The notes beneath the pieces are model-generated. The model made no database searches. It had not been told where the DNA came from and was given only the letters and a program-made list of their open reading frames with translations. A DNA stretch of 64,000 nt from Pseudomonas farris (lineage in GTDB: Bacteria; Pseudomonadota; Gammaproteobacteria; Pseudomonadales; Pseudomonadaceae), in assembly GCF_019145235.1 (NCBI RefSeq), contig NZ_JAHSTV010000011.1, positions 62,001-126,000 on the forward strand. Reading direction: 5' to 3'. Of the stretch, positions 41,628 to 50,437 are shown one piece after another (positions within the stretch are counted from its first letter, which is position 1; each line of letters starts with the position of its first letter). The position numbers and the translations under genes were made by a program.

Positions 41628-42980
41628 ATGTCCGAGCTATCCGAAGCCCGCATCCCCGACGCACCCGCCATTCAGCGCTTACCCCTTTTGCAACTGATCC
41701 TGGTCGGTCTGCAACACGTTCTACTGATGTACGGCGGAGCCATCGCGGTGCCGCTGATCATCGGGCAGGCCGCAGGGCTGAGCCGTGAAGAAATCGCCTT
41801 CCTGATCAACGCCGACCTGCTGGTGGCCGGCATCGCCACCATCGTCCAGTCGCTGGGCATCGGCCCGATGGGCATCCGCATGCCGGTGATGATGGGCGCC
41901 AGTTTCGCCGCGGTCGGCAGCATGGTGGCCATGGCCGGGATGCCTGGCATCGGCCTGCAAGGGATTTTCGGCGCGACCATCGCCGCCGGATTCTTCGGCA
42001 TGGTCATCGCGCCGTTCATGTCCAAAGTCGTGCGCTTCTTCCCGCCACTGGTGACCGGCACCGTCATCACCTCGATCGGTTTGTCGCTGTTCCCCGTGGC
42101 CGTGAATTGGGCCGGCGGCGGTGCTGACGCAGCTCAATTCGGTTCGCCTGTTTACCTGGCTATCGCTGCATTGGTACTGGCTACGATTCTGTTGGTCCAT
42201 CGTTTCATGCGCGGTTTCTGGGTCAACATTTCGGTGCTGATCGGTATGTGCCTGGGCTACGTCATCTGCGGCGTCATCGGCATGGTCGACCTCAGCGGCA
42301 TGGCCCAGGCACCGTGGCTGCAAATCGTCACGCCACTGCATTTCGGCATGCCGCAATTCCACCTCGCGCCGATCCTTTCGATGTGCCTGGTGGTGGTGAT
42401 CATCTTCGTCGAGTCCACCGGGATGTTCCTGGCGCTGGGCAAAATCACGGGGCAGGACGTCACGCCACGGATGCTGCGTCGCGGCTTGCTGTGTGATGCC
42501 GGCGCTTCGTTTTTCGCCGGTTTCTTCAACACTTTCACCCACTCCTCTTTCGCCCAGAACATCGGTTTGGTGCAGATGACCGGCGTGCGTTGCCGTTCGG
42601 TGACCATCGTTGCCGGCGGCTTGCTGATAGTGCTGAGCCTGCTGCCGAAAGCGGCATTCCTGGTGGCATCGATTCCACCCGCAGTACTGGGCGGCGCGGC
42701 CATTGCGATGTTCGGCATGGTCGCCGCCACCGGGATCAAGATTCTTCAAGAGGCCGATATCGGTGACCGTCGCAACCAATTGCTGGTGGCGGTGAGCATC
42801 GGCATGGGGCTGATCCCGGTGGTACGCCCGGAATTCTTCGCGCACCTGCCAATGTGGATGAGCCCGATCACCCACAGCGGCATCGCCATGGCCACGCTGA
42901 GCGCCTTGGCGCTGAACCTGTTGTTCAACATTCTTGGCGGTCACGAGCGCGAAACCGTCAACGACTGTCACGCGCACTAA
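41628..42980 (+). CDS. NCS2 family uric acid/xanthine permease
   Basis: A 450-residue transporter with about 14 transmembrane segments. Signatures: LQLILVGLQHVLLMYGGAIAVPLIIG, the Q/E motif VVIIFVESTGMFLALGKITG and FNTFTHSSFAQNIGLVQMTGV, which places it among xanthine/uric acid permeases rather than the AzgA group. ATG 41628 follows GAGGTG. Downstream of puuD; almost certainly supplies its substrate. Confidence 0.93.
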   Translation: MSELSEARIPDAPAIQRLPLLQLILVGLQHVLLMYGGAIAVPLIIGQAAGLSREEIAFLINADLLVAGIATIVQSLGIGPMGIRMPVMMGASFAAVGSMVAMAGMPGIGLQGIFGATIAAGFFGMVIAPFMSKVVRFFPPLVTGTVITSIGLSLFPVAVNWAGGGADAAQFGSPVYLAIAALVLATILLVHRFMRGFWVNISVLIGMCLGYVICGVIGMVDLSGMAQAPWLQIVTPLHFGMPQFHLAPILSMCLVVVIIFVESTGMFLALGKITGQDVTPRMLRRGLLCDAGASFFAGFFNTFTHSSFAQNIGLVQMTGVRCRSVTIVAGGLLIVLSLLPKAAFLVASIPPAVLGGAAIAMFGMVAATGIKILQEADIGDRRNQLLVAVSIGMGLIPVVRPEFFAHLPMWMSPITHSGIAMATLSALALNLLFNILGGHERETVNDCHAH

Positions 42981-42995
42981 CAAGTAACAACACAA

Positions 42996-43092
42996 ACCCT
43001 GTGGGAGCGGGCTTGCTCGCGAAGGCGTCGTATCAGTCGACATTCATGTTTCTGACACACCGCTTTCGCGAGCAAGCCCGCTCCCACAGGTT
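42996..43092. repeat. Paired REP element
   Basis: Inverted CTGTGGGAGCGGGCTTGCTC and complement with the spacer TCAGTCGACATTCATG, related to the spacers at 17123 and 57479. Confidence 0.88.
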
Positions 43093-43135
43093 GGATGCCT
43101 GCGCCTCAAACAATAAAAACAAGAGGGAGCAACAG

Positions 43136-43921
43136 ATGATTCGGACAAAAACCAGCGTGCTGTTGGGCACTGGCCTGTTGGCCGCGAGTCAAGCCATGGC
43201 CGGGGATTTGCTGCTGTGGCAGACCAACAGCCTGAGCTATCTGTATGGCAAGGATTTCGCGGTCAACCCGTCGATCCAGCAGACGATAACCTTTGAGCAC
43301 GCCGACCGCTGGAAGTACGGCGACAACTTCCTGTTCGTCGACAGCACTTACTACAACGGCGAGAAAGACCGGAACAAAGGCGTTCACGCCTATTACGGCG
43401 AGTTCAGTCCGCGCCTGTCTTTCGGCAAAATCCTCGACCACCGTTTCGAATTCGGCCCGATCAAGGACGTGTTGCTGGCCATGACCTACGAGAATGGCGA
43501 AGACGACACTGAGGCCTATCTGATCGGCCCCGGTTTCGACCTCTCGGTACCGGGCTTCAATTTTTTCACCTTGAACTTCTACTATCGCCAGACCGAAGGC
43601 TCGCGTCCCGGCGACGATGTCTGGCAGATCACGCCGGCCTGGTCCTACACCCTGCCATTGGGCAGTTCGAACCTGTTGATCGACGGCTACATCGACTGGG
43701 TCGTGGATAACGACCAAAACTCACATGGCAGCTACCACGCCAACCTGCACTTGAACCCGCAGATCAAATATGACCTGGGGAAGGCCTTGGGCTGGCGGGA
43801 GAAACAGGTGTACGTCGGCGTCGAATACAGCTACTGGAAAGACAAATACGGCATCGAAAACAACGCCAACCTCGACACTAACGAGAACACCACCAGCCTG
43901 CTGGTGAAGGTGCATTTCTAG
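43136..43921 (+). CDS. Tsx-like nucleoside-specific outer-membrane channel, copy 1
   Basis: A 261-residue outer-membrane barrel. Signal peptide MIRTKTSVLLGTGLLAASQAMA, then GDLLLWQTNSLSYLYGKDF and YGEFSPRLSFGKIL, ending in phenylalanine (LLVKVHF) as outer-membrane proteins do. Matches the Tsx/OmpK family. AGAGGGAG precedes the ATG. Position directly after the purine permease suggests purine or nucleoside uptake across the outer membrane. Confidence 0.88.
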   Translation: MIRTKTSVLLGTGLLAASQAMAGDLLLWQTNSLSYLYGKDFAVNPSIQQTITFEHADRWKYGDNFLFVDSTYYNGEKDRNKGVHAYYGEFSPRLSFGKILDHRFEFGPIKDVLLAMTYENGEDDTEAYLIGPGFDLSVPGFNFFTLNFYYRQTEGSRPGDDVWQITPAWSYTLPLGSSNLLIDGYIDWVVDNDQNSHGSYHANLHLNPQIKYDLGKALGWREKQVYVGVEYSYWKDKYGIENNANLDTNENTTSLLVKVHF

Positions 43922-44162
43922 ATGATCCGCAACCGTGCTCCAAACCTGTCGTCGATGCGCTGTTGCGGGGCACTTGAGACCTGGCCGAGGAGTCAGTATT
44001 CTCCGCGGCCGCCCGAATCTGGTCTAAAAAAAAGCCCGGATTTAATTCCTGACCAGAAAGCCAACTTATCCCGGCGCTGGACGGTACCAAGGCACTCCAA
44101 AACCACTCTCAATCGACTGCTCTTGAGCCGCCGAACGGGAGTTTTTTGGCTTTTTAAAAGCC

Positions 44163-44179
44163 TTGGCTCAGCTCTTGCT
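44163..44179 (+). promoter_or_regulatory. Candidate sigma-54 promoter of the second Tsx-like gene
   Basis: TTGGCTCAGCTCTTGCT has exact GG-N10-GC spacing, a good -12 (TTGCT) and a -24 of TGGCTC. It lies 118 bases before the ATG. Confidence 0.5.
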
Positions 44180-44221
44180 AACAGCACTGAAGCTGACCGA
44201 TTGGATGATTTTTTACAGCTA

Positions 44222-44249
44222 AAGAAAAAGGCGCCACACCAGAGCGCCG
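44222..44249 (-). terminator. Leftward terminator-like hairpin with no gene behind it
   Basis: GGCGC / GCGCC stem followed on the minus strand by TTTTTCTTT. No minus-strand gene lies to its right before 45201, so it may be an attenuator, the end of an antisense RNA, or a remnant. Confidence 0.45.
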
Positions 44250-44296
44250 ACCTTAGAAAAATAACGTGGAACCACCTACTTTTTGGGAGCAACCGA

Positions 44297-45082
44297 ATGA
44301 AACGTACGTGCACCAGCCTGATGCTCGCGGGATCCTTGCTGGCCGGGGGCCAGGCAATGGCCGGCGACTTGCTGCAATGGCAGAACAACAGTCTGACCTA
44401 CCTCTATGGCAAAGACTTCCAGGTCAACCCGCGCATTCAGCAAACCGTCACCTTCGAGCACGCCGATGCCTGGAAATACGGCGACAACTTCGTGTTCGTC
44501 GACAAGATTTTCTACAACGGCAAAGAAGACAGCGGCGTCGGCTCGAACACCTATTACGGCGAAATCAGCCCGCGCTTGTCGTTTGGCAAGATCTTCGATC
44601 AGAAACTGGAGTTCGGCCCGGTCAAGGACGTGCTGCTGGCCATGACGTACGAATTCGGTGAGGGCGATACCGAGTCCTACCTGATCGGTCCTGGTTTCGA
44701 CCTGGCGATTCCCGGGTTCGACTACTTCCAGTTGAACTTCTACCAGCGTCACACCGAGGGCAGTCGCCCGGGTGACAACGTCTGGCAGATCACCCCGGTC
44801 TGGTCCTACACCATTCCCGTGGGCGATTCGAACATCCTGATCGATGGTTTCATGGACTGGGTGGTCGACAACGACAAGAACAGCAAAGGCACCTACCACG
44901 CCAACCTGCACTTCAACCCACAGATCAAATACGACTTGGGTAAAGCCCTGAACATTGGCGAGAAGCAGTTGTACGTCGGTGTCGAGTACGACTACTGGTC
45001 AGACAAGTATGGGATCAAGGACAGCCAGTACTTCAAGACCGATCAGAGCAACACGAGCTTCCTGGTGAAGTTCCACTTCTAA
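44297..45082 (+). CDS. Tsx-like nucleoside-specific outer-membrane channel, copy 2
   Basis: A 261-residue paralogue of the preceding gene, identical in length and mostly identical along the barrel (GDLLQWQNNSLTYLYGKDFQ; YGEISPRLSFGKIF; DLGKAL), ending LLVKFHF-like (FLVKFHF). Signal peptide MKRTCTSLMLAGSLLAGGQAMA. Differences concentrate in presumed loops (for example DKIFYNGKEDSGVGSN). Probably a tandem duplication with divergence in cargo or regulation. Confidence 0.88.
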   Translation: MKRTCTSLMLAGSLLAGGQAMAGDLLQWQNNSLTYLYGKDFQVNPRIQQTVTFEHADAWKYGDNFVFVDKIFYNGKEDSGVGSNTYYGEISPRLSFGKIFDQKLEFGPVKDVLLAMTYEFGEGDTESYLIGPGFDLAIPGFDYFQLNFYQRHTEGSRPGDNVWQITPVWSYTIPVGDSNILIDGFMDWVVDNDKNSKGTYHANLHFNPQIKYDLGKALNIGEKQLYVGVEYDYWSDKYGIKDSQYFKTDQSNTSFLVKFHF

Positions 45083-45090
45083 TCGTAAAA

Positions 45091-45183
45091 GCTTCGCGGG
45101 CAAGCCTCGCTTCCACAGGTTTTGTGTCGTTCGCCGATGATGTGAACGACACAAAACCTGTGGGAGCGAGGCTTGCCCGCGAA
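45091..45183. repeat. Paired REP variant
   Basis: Inverted TTCGCGGGCAAGCCTCGC and complement with inner CACAGGTTTTGTGTCG arms, the same variant as at 27635-27727. Confidence 0.88.
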
Positions 45184-45200
45184 TTGCCGCACCGCAAATC

Positions 45201-46373
45201 TCAAGCCGAAACCGCAGGCTCCACCAACCCCAGAAACCGGCACAGCTCATCCCGCTTGGCCAACGCATCGCGCCGCCCCAGATCGATCAACTCGCTGCAA
45301 TACCCCGCCTCAAACAGCAGATAACTCAGCACCCCCGCCCCGCTAGTCTTGGTCGCCCCCGGCCCGCGCAAAAACAGACGCAAGGCCGCCGGTAATTCCT
45401 GGCGATGCCGCGCCGCAATTTCATCGATTGGCTGACTCGGCGAAATCACCAGCACGTCCACCGGCGCTGCTCCCAATGCACGACTCGGTACGCCGTCGGG
45501 CAGCAGATGGCTGAACTGATTCAGACGCTGCAGCAACTCGATGTCACTTTCCAGGCTGTCAATGAACGTACTGTTGAGCATGTGCCCGCCTATTTGTGCC
45601 AGGGTCGGCTGCTGACCGGTGTAGGCGCGTTGCAGCGGCTGTTCCGGGTCGACCCCGCGCGGGTTGCCGCTGACGCCCACCACCAGCACGCGGCTGGCAC
45701 CCAGGTGCAGGGCCGGGCTGATCGGTGCCGATTGACGTACCGCGCCATCGCCAAAATATTCTTCGCCGATTTTCACCGGCGCAAACAGCAATGGAATCGC
45801 CGAACTGGCCAGCAAGTGTTCGACGCTCAATTGGGTCGGCACGCCGATTCGCCGATGGCGCAACCAGGATTCGATGGTGCCGCCACCCTGATAAAACGTG
45901 ACGGCCTGACCGGACTCATAGCCAAACGCCGTGACCGCCACCGCCTTCAATTGCTTTTGCGCGATGGCCTCGGCAATCCCGGGCATGTGCAGTTTGTCGT
46001 TGAGCAAACCGCGCAGCGGCGAGCTGTTGAGCAGGGCCACTGGCACCGGAGCGCCAATCCCCATCAGATTGTGACTGACAAAACGGGTGGCTTGGTGGAT
46101 CACCCCAGGCCAGTCGCTGCGCAATACCAGATGGCTACGGAAACCTTGCCAGAAGGCGGTCAGACGCTGAATCGCGCCGCGAAAGTCCATTGCCCCACTG
46201 GCCAGGCTGACCGCGTTGATCGCGCCGGCCGAGGTGCCGACGATCACCGGAAACGGATTCGCCGCCCCCACCGGCAGCAGCTCGGCAATCGCCGCCAGCA
46301 CGCCCACCTGATAAGCCGCCCGAGCCCCGCCGCCGGAAAGTATCAACCCTGTAACCGGTTCAGCAGAACTCAT
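45201..46373 (-). CDS. Patatin-like phospholipase
   Basis: A 390-residue patatin-fold lipid hydrolase. Oxyanion glycines in LILSGGGARAAYQVG (about 10-24), nucleophile Ser48 in VGTSAGAIN, catalytic Asp in YFGDGAVRQ. No signal peptide, so not obviously secreted. Substrate unknown (lysophospholipid or acyl ester likely by family). Monocistronic; 35 bases from htrB on the same strand, so a shared transcript is possible. Confidence 0.9.
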   Translation of the reverse strand: MSSAEPVTGLILSGGGARAAYQVGVLAAIAELLPVGAANPFPVIVGTSAGAINAVSLASGAMDFRGAIQRLTAFWQGFRSHLVLRSDWPGVIHQATRFVSHNLMGIGAPVPVALLNSSPLRGLLNDKLHMPGIAEAIAQKQLKAVAVTAFGYESGQAVTFYQGGGTIESWLRHRRIGVPTQLSVEHLLASSAIPLLFAPVKIGEEYFGDGAVRQSAPISPALHLGASRVLVVGVSGNPRGVDPEQPLQRAYTGQQPTLAQIGGHMLNSTFIDSLESDIELLQRLNQFSHLLPDGVPSRALGAAPVDVLVISPSQPIDEIAARHRQELPAALRLFLRGPGATKTSGAGVLSYLLFEAGYCSELIDLGRRDALAKRDELCRFLGLVEPAVSA

Positions 46374-46408
46374 CGCAACACTCCATGGTGCTTAAAGGGA
46401 TCGGTGAC

Positions 46409-47341
46409 TCAACCGCGTTTGGCGTACAGCTTCGGTTCGCCCGGTGGACGGCTCTTGAAGCGGCGATGTGCCCAGAGGTATTGCTCCGGACATTCGCGCA
46501 AAGCACTTTCGACCCACTGGTTGATGCGAATGCAGTCAGCCTCTTCCGTCTCGCCGGGAAAACCCTCGAGCGGCGCATGAATCACCAACCGATAACCACT
46601 GCCGTCAGCCAGGCGTTGCTGAGTGAACGGTACGACCAGCGCCTTGCCCAGCCGCGCGAACTTGCTGGTGGCGGTGACGGTCGCCGCCTGAATCCCGAAC
46701 AACGGCACGAAGATACTTTGCTTGGCGCCATAGTCCTGATCCGGTGCGTACCAGATCGCTCGGCCTGCCCGCAGCAGTTTGAGCATGCCACGCACGTCGT
46801 CGCGCTCCACCGCCAGCGAGTCAAGGTTGTGCCGCTCGCGGCCACGACGCTGGATGTAGTCGAACAGCGGATTTTTGTGTTCGCGGTACATGCCATCGAT
46901 GGTGTGCTGCTGACCGAGCAGCGCCGCGCCGATCTCAAGCGTGGTGAAATGCACGGCCATCAGAATCACGCCCTTGCCGTCGCGCTGGGCCTGCTGCAAA
47001 TGTTCCAGGCCTTCGACATGAGCCAGTTTCGCCAGACGCCTGCGCGACCACCACCAGCTCATGGCCATCTCGAAGAAGGCGATGCCGGTGGAGGCGAAGT
47101 TTTCCTTGAGCAGACGCTTGCGCTCGGCAGCGGTCTTTTCAGGGAAACACAGCTCAAGATTGCGCTTGGCAATGCGCCGTCGGTCGCCGGCCACTCGATA
47201 CATCAATGCACCCAAGACGCGACCGACCGACAGCAACGCCGGATACGGCAGCTGCACAATCAGCCACAACAGCCCCAAGCCACACCACAGCGGCCAGAAA
47301 CGTGGAGAAAGAAATGCTGTTCGAAAACGCGGGCGATCCAT
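46409..47341 (-). CDS. htrB: Lipid A biosynthesis acyltransferase
   Basis: A 310-residue inner-membrane lauroyl/late acyltransferase adding a secondary acyl chain to lipid A. N-terminal membrane anchor FWPLWCGLGLLWLIVQLPYP, HX4E catalytic motif in MAVHFTTLE, and IWYAPDQDYG. The ATG at 47341 is used; the longer frame belongs to the minC shadow. Divergent from minCDE, an arrangement conserved in Pseudomonas. Which acyl position it modifies is not shown. Confidence 0.9.
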   Translation of the reverse strand: MDRPRFRTAFLSPRFWPLWCGLGLLWLIVQLPYPALLSVGRVLGALMYRVAGDRRRIAKRNLELCFPEKTAAERKRLLKENFASTGIAFFEMAMSWWWSRRRLAKLAHVEGLEHLQQAQRDGKGVILMAVHFTTLEIGAALLGQQHTIDGMYREHKNPLFDYIQRRGRERHNLDSLAVERDDVRGMLKLLRAGRAIWYAPDQDYGAKQSIFVPLFGIQAATVTATSKFARLGKALVVPFTQQRLADGSGYRLVIHAPLEGFPGETEEADCIRINQWVESALRECPEQYLWAHRRFKSRPPGEPKLYAKRG

Positions 47342-47459
47342 TAAAGGTTCCGTCAAGACAGTGGCCGCGCATTCTACATCGTTCGACCCGGCTTGCGGCC
47401 TGCGGGCGTTCTCGTTATAAGTCTCGGCACTTTTAGTGACAAGCCGTTGTATGCCGACC

Positions 47460-48197
47460 ATGAGCCAAACCGAACCGCTAGACCAAAATCCCGTGTTCCA
47501 GTTGAAGGGCAGCATGCTCGCCATTACGGTGCTGGAACTGGCCCGTAACGACCTTGAGAACCTTGATCGGCAACTCGCCGCAAAGGTCGCCCAGGCGCCC
47601 AACTTCTTCAGTAACGCGCCGCTGGTCCTGGCCCTGGACAAACTCCCGGCCAGCGAAGGCTCGGTCGATCTGCCCGGACTGATGCGCATCTGCCGCCAGC
47701 ACGGCCTGCGCACCCTGGCGATCCGTGCCAGCCGCATCGAAGACATCGCCGCCGCCATCGCGGTCGATCTGCCGGTGCTGCCGCCGTCCGGTGCCCGTGA
47801 GCGGCCGCTCGACCCGAACGAAGGCATCGTTGCAAAAAAACCGGAAAAACCACCGGAGCCGACCATCAAACCGACCAAAATCATTACCTCGCCGGTACGC
47901 GGTGGCCAGCAGATTTATGCTCAGGGTTGCGATTTGGTGGTGATTTCGTCGGTCAGCCCGGGGGCGGAACTTCTCGCCGATGGGAACATCCATGTATACG
48001 GCGCGATGCGCGGTCGTGTCTTGGCCGGCGTCAAAGGTGACACGAAAGCCAGGATTTTCTGTCAGCAAATGACCGCTGAACTGGTCTCCATCGCCGGCCA
48101 CTACAAGGTTTCCGAGGATTTGCGTCGTGATCCATTGTGGGGCGCGGGCGTACAAGTCAGCCTGTCGGGCGACGTGTTGAACATCATTCGGCTTTAA
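47460..48197 (+). CDS. minC: Septum site-determining protein MinC
   Basis: A 245-residue FtsZ-assembly inhibitor. N-terminal domain VFQLKGSMLAITVLELARNDLE, a variable proline-rich linker (about 120-145, RERPLDPNEG... EKPPEPTIKPTK), then the C-terminal beta-helix dimerisation domain SPVRGGQQIYAQG and LLADGNIHVYGAMRGRVLAG. The ATG at 47460 matches the usual family start. First of minC-minD-minE. Confidence 0.95.
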   Translation: MSQTEPLDQNPVFQLKGSMLAITVLELARNDLENLDRQLAAKVAQAPNFFSNAPLVLALDKLPASEGSVDLPGLMRICRQHGLRTLAIRASRIEDIAAAIAVDLPVLPPSGARERPLDPNEGIVAKKPEKPPEPTIKPTKIITSPVRGGQQIYAQGCDLVVISSVSPGAELLADGNIHVYGAMRGRVLAGVKGDTKARIFCQQMTAELVSIAGHYKVSEDLRRDPLWGAGVQVSLSGDVLNIIRL

Positions 48198-48398
48198 CGG
48201 ATACTGCCGCATTTTCCAAGCATCTCTAAAACGTAGCGAAAACGGCTCAAACGAAGTAGGAAAAAGGCTAAAAGCAGTGTTTACCGGGGGTAAACGCCGC
48301 TCAGAACCGGATTCCAGCCAAGGCTGTCCGACTGCAGTAGTTTTTCAAGAGATGTTTTTCAGGGGCTAAACGTCCTTTTTCCTTAGGGGTAAAACACC

Positions 48399-49211
48399 TT
48401 GGCCAAGATTCTCGTGGTTACATCCGGCAAGGGTGGTGTGGGTAAGACCACCACCAGCGCCGCTATCGGTACCGGCCTCGCTCTGCGTGGTCACAAAACA
48501 GTTATTGTCGACTTTGACGTCGGCCTGCGTAACCTCGACCTGATCATGGGTTGCGAGCGCCGCGTGGTGTATGACTTCGTCAACGTGGTAAACGGCGAAG
48601 CCAACCTGCAACAGGCGCTGATCAAAGACAAGCGCCTGGAAAACCTCTACGTCCTGGCCGCCAGTCAGACCCGCGACAAAGACGCGCTGACCCTGGAAGG
48701 CGTGGAAAAAGTGCTGATGGCACTCAAAGAAGACTTCGAATTCGTGGTCTGCGACTCCCCGGCGGGCATCGAGAAAGGCGCCCACCTGGCCATGTACTTC
48801 GCTGATGAAGCGATTGTCGTGACCAACCCGGAAGTGTCATCGGTACGTGACTCGGACCGCATGCTCGGCCTGCTGGCCAGCAAGTCCCGTCGCGCCGAGA
48901 ACGGCGAAGAGCCGATCAAGGAACACCTGCTGCTGACCCGCTACAACCCTACACGCGTGAGCAACGGCGAAATGCTCGGCGTCGAAGACGTCAAGGACAT
49001 CCTCGCAGTTACCCTGCTGGGCGTGATTCCGGAATCGCAAGCCGTCCTCAAAGCCTCCAACCAGGGCGTGCCAGTGATTCTCGACGACCAGAGCGACGCC
49101 GGTCAGGCGTACAGCGATGCGGTCGATCGTCTGCTGGGCAAAACCGTGGACCATCGTTTCCTCGATGTCGAGAAGAAGGGATTCTTCGAGCGACTTTTTG
49201 GAGGTAGGTAA
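48399..49211 (+). CDS. minD: Septum site-determining ATPase MinD
   Basis: A 270-residue deviant Walker A ATPase (KGGVGKTT, 11-18) that recruits MinC to the membrane and oscillates with MinE. The C-terminal amphipathic membrane-targeting helix is present (KKGFFERLFGG). The first codon is TTG at 48399, with AGGGG at a good distance; no ATG fits. Its stop codon shares one base with the minE start. A leader of about 200 bases separates it from minC. Confidence 0.97.
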   Translation: MAKILVVTSGKGGVGKTTTSAAIGTGLALRGHKTVIVDFDVGLRNLDLIMGCERRVVYDFVNVVNGEANLQQALIKDKRLENLYVLAASQTRDKDALTLEGVEKVLMALKEDFEFVVCDSPAGIEKGAHLAMYFADEAIVVTNPEVSSVRDSDRMLGLLASKSRRAENGEEPIKEHLLLTRYNPTRVSNGEMLGVEDVKDILAVTLLGVIPESQAVLKASNQGVPVILDDQSDAGQAYSDAVDRLLGKTVDHRFLDVEKKGFFERLFGGR

Positions 49212-49465
49212 TGAACCTTTTTGACTTCTTTCGTGCCAACAAAAAGCCTAATACCGCCTCGGTAGCGAAAGAGCGTCTACAGATCATCGTGGCGCATGAA
49301 CGCGGCCAGCGCAGTACGCCGGATTACCTGCCAGCCTTGCAGAAGGAACTGGTGGAAGTGATCCGCAAGTACGTCAATATCGGGTCCGATGACGTGCATG
49401 TCGCTCTGGAAAACCAGGGCAGCTGCTCGATTCTGGAACTCAATATCACCCTGCCAGATCGCTGA
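49211..49465 (+). CDS. minE: Cell division topological specificity factor MinE
   Basis: An 84-residue protein that stimulates MinD ATPase and restricts division inhibition to the poles. N-terminal membrane/MinD-binding segment FDFFRANKKPNTASVAKERLQIIVAHER and C-terminal dimerisation domain. Overlaps the minD stop by one base with GGAGG upstream, ensuring coupled translation. Confidence 0.97.
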   Translation: MNLFDFFRANKKPNTASVAKERLQIIVAHERGQRSTPDYLPALQKELVEVIRKYVNIGSDDVHVALENQGSCSILELNITLPDR

Positions 49466-49507
49466 GTCGATCCGACAGGAGCCACGGCGGCGCAGAACCT
49501 TCGAGCC

Positions 49508-49594
49508 TGTGTAGGAGCTGCCGCAGGCTGGGATCTCTTGATCTTGTTTTAAAAGCAAAATCAAAAGATCGCAGCCTGCGGCAGCTCCTACACG
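49508..49594. repeat. Inverted repeat of the GTAGGAGCTGCCGCAGGCTG type
   Basis: Two inverted copies of the second repeat family (compare 18123-18198) around an AT-rich spacer, downstream of minE. Confidence 0.85.
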
Positions 49595-49644
49595 GACAGT
49601 GAAGGTTCTGAGCCGCCGTTGGCGTTTGTTACGAGGCTGTTTTA

Positions 49645-50280
49645 ATGCCGTTGTCCAACATCCGCATCATCCATCAGGACGCCGCCGTACTGGTGGTAGA
49701 CAAGCCGACCCTGTTGCTCTCCGTCCCTGGCCGGGCCGATGACAACAAGGACTGCCTGATTACGCGTCTGCAAGAAAACGGCTACCCGGAAGCACGAATT
49801 GTTCATCGGCTGGACTGGGAAACCTCCGGCATCATTCTGCTGGCCCGCGACCCGGATACACATCGCGAGCTGTCTCGGCAATTTCACGACCGCGAAACCG
49901 AAAAGGCCTACACCGCCCTGTGCTGGGGGCAACCGGAACTGGACAGCGGTAGCATCGACCTGCCCCTGCGCTACGACCCGCCGACCAAGCCACGCCATGT
50001 GGTGGACCACGAGTTCGGCAAGCATGCCTTGACCTTCTGGCGTGTGCTGGAGCGTTGTGGCGACTGGTGCCGCGTCGAGCTGACACCGATCACCGGCCGC
50101 TCTCACCAGTTGCGCGTGCACATGCTCTCCATCGGCCACCCGCTGTTGGGTGACGGGCTTTACGCCCATGAGCAAGCACTCGCTGCCTGGCCACGTCTGT
50201 GCCTGCACGCGAGCATGCTGAGTTTCACTCACCCGCAAAGCGGCGAACGCTTGCGATTCGAGTGCCCTGCGCCCTTCTGA
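49645..50280 (+). CDS. rluA: RluA family pseudouridine synthase
   Basis: A 211-residue RNA pseudouridine synthase. Catalytic Asp57 in VHRLDWETSGIILLA, plus TPITGRSHQLRVHM and GDGLYA motifs. Its small size without an S4 domain and its place after minCDE match RluA, which modifies 23S rRNA and some tRNAs; target assignment is by orthology. Ends in a terminator. Confidence 0.92.
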   Translation: MPLSNIRIIHQDAAVLVVDKPTLLLSVPGRADDNKDCLITRLQENGYPEARIVHRLDWETSGIILLARDPDTHRELSRQFHDRETEKAYTALCWGQPELDSGSIDLPLRYDPPTKPRHVVDHEFGKHALTFWRVLERCGDWCRVELTPITGRSHQLRVHMLSIGHPLLGDGLYAHEQALAAWPRLCLHASMLSFTHPQSGERLRFECPAPF

Positions 50281-50300
50281 ATAACACGCCGGACACACAT

Positions 50301-50329
50301 AACGCCCTTCCGTCGAAGGGCGTTTTTAT
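50301..50329 (+). terminator. Rho-independent terminator after rluA
   Basis: Stem ACGCCCTTC / GAAGGGCGT then TTTTATTT. Confidence 0.88.
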
Positions 50330-50437
50330 TTGCTATTTGCTAACACAAAACGCCGTTAAGATAACGTGAAGAAATTGTTATGGTTTTGTAAAAAAATCGT
50401 GAAATGATCGCACTTAGATATCAGGCAGGACGCCCTT

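Larger units (their letters stand above)
43922..44296. other. Intergenic region between the two Tsx-like genes
   Basis: Holds an inverted repeat TCTGGTC / GACCAGA (around 44015-44055), a sigma-54-like promoter (44163-44179) and a leftward-facing terminator-like hairpin (44222-44249). It does not encode a credible protein. Copy 2 therefore has its own promoter region rather than being a simple read-through duplicate. Confidence 0.55.

Noticed and set aside
43993..44388. Open frame of 131 codons on the minus strand between the two Tsx-like genes
   Set aside because: Composition is low-complexity and basic, no ribosome site, overlaps the start of the second porin gene; more likely chance.
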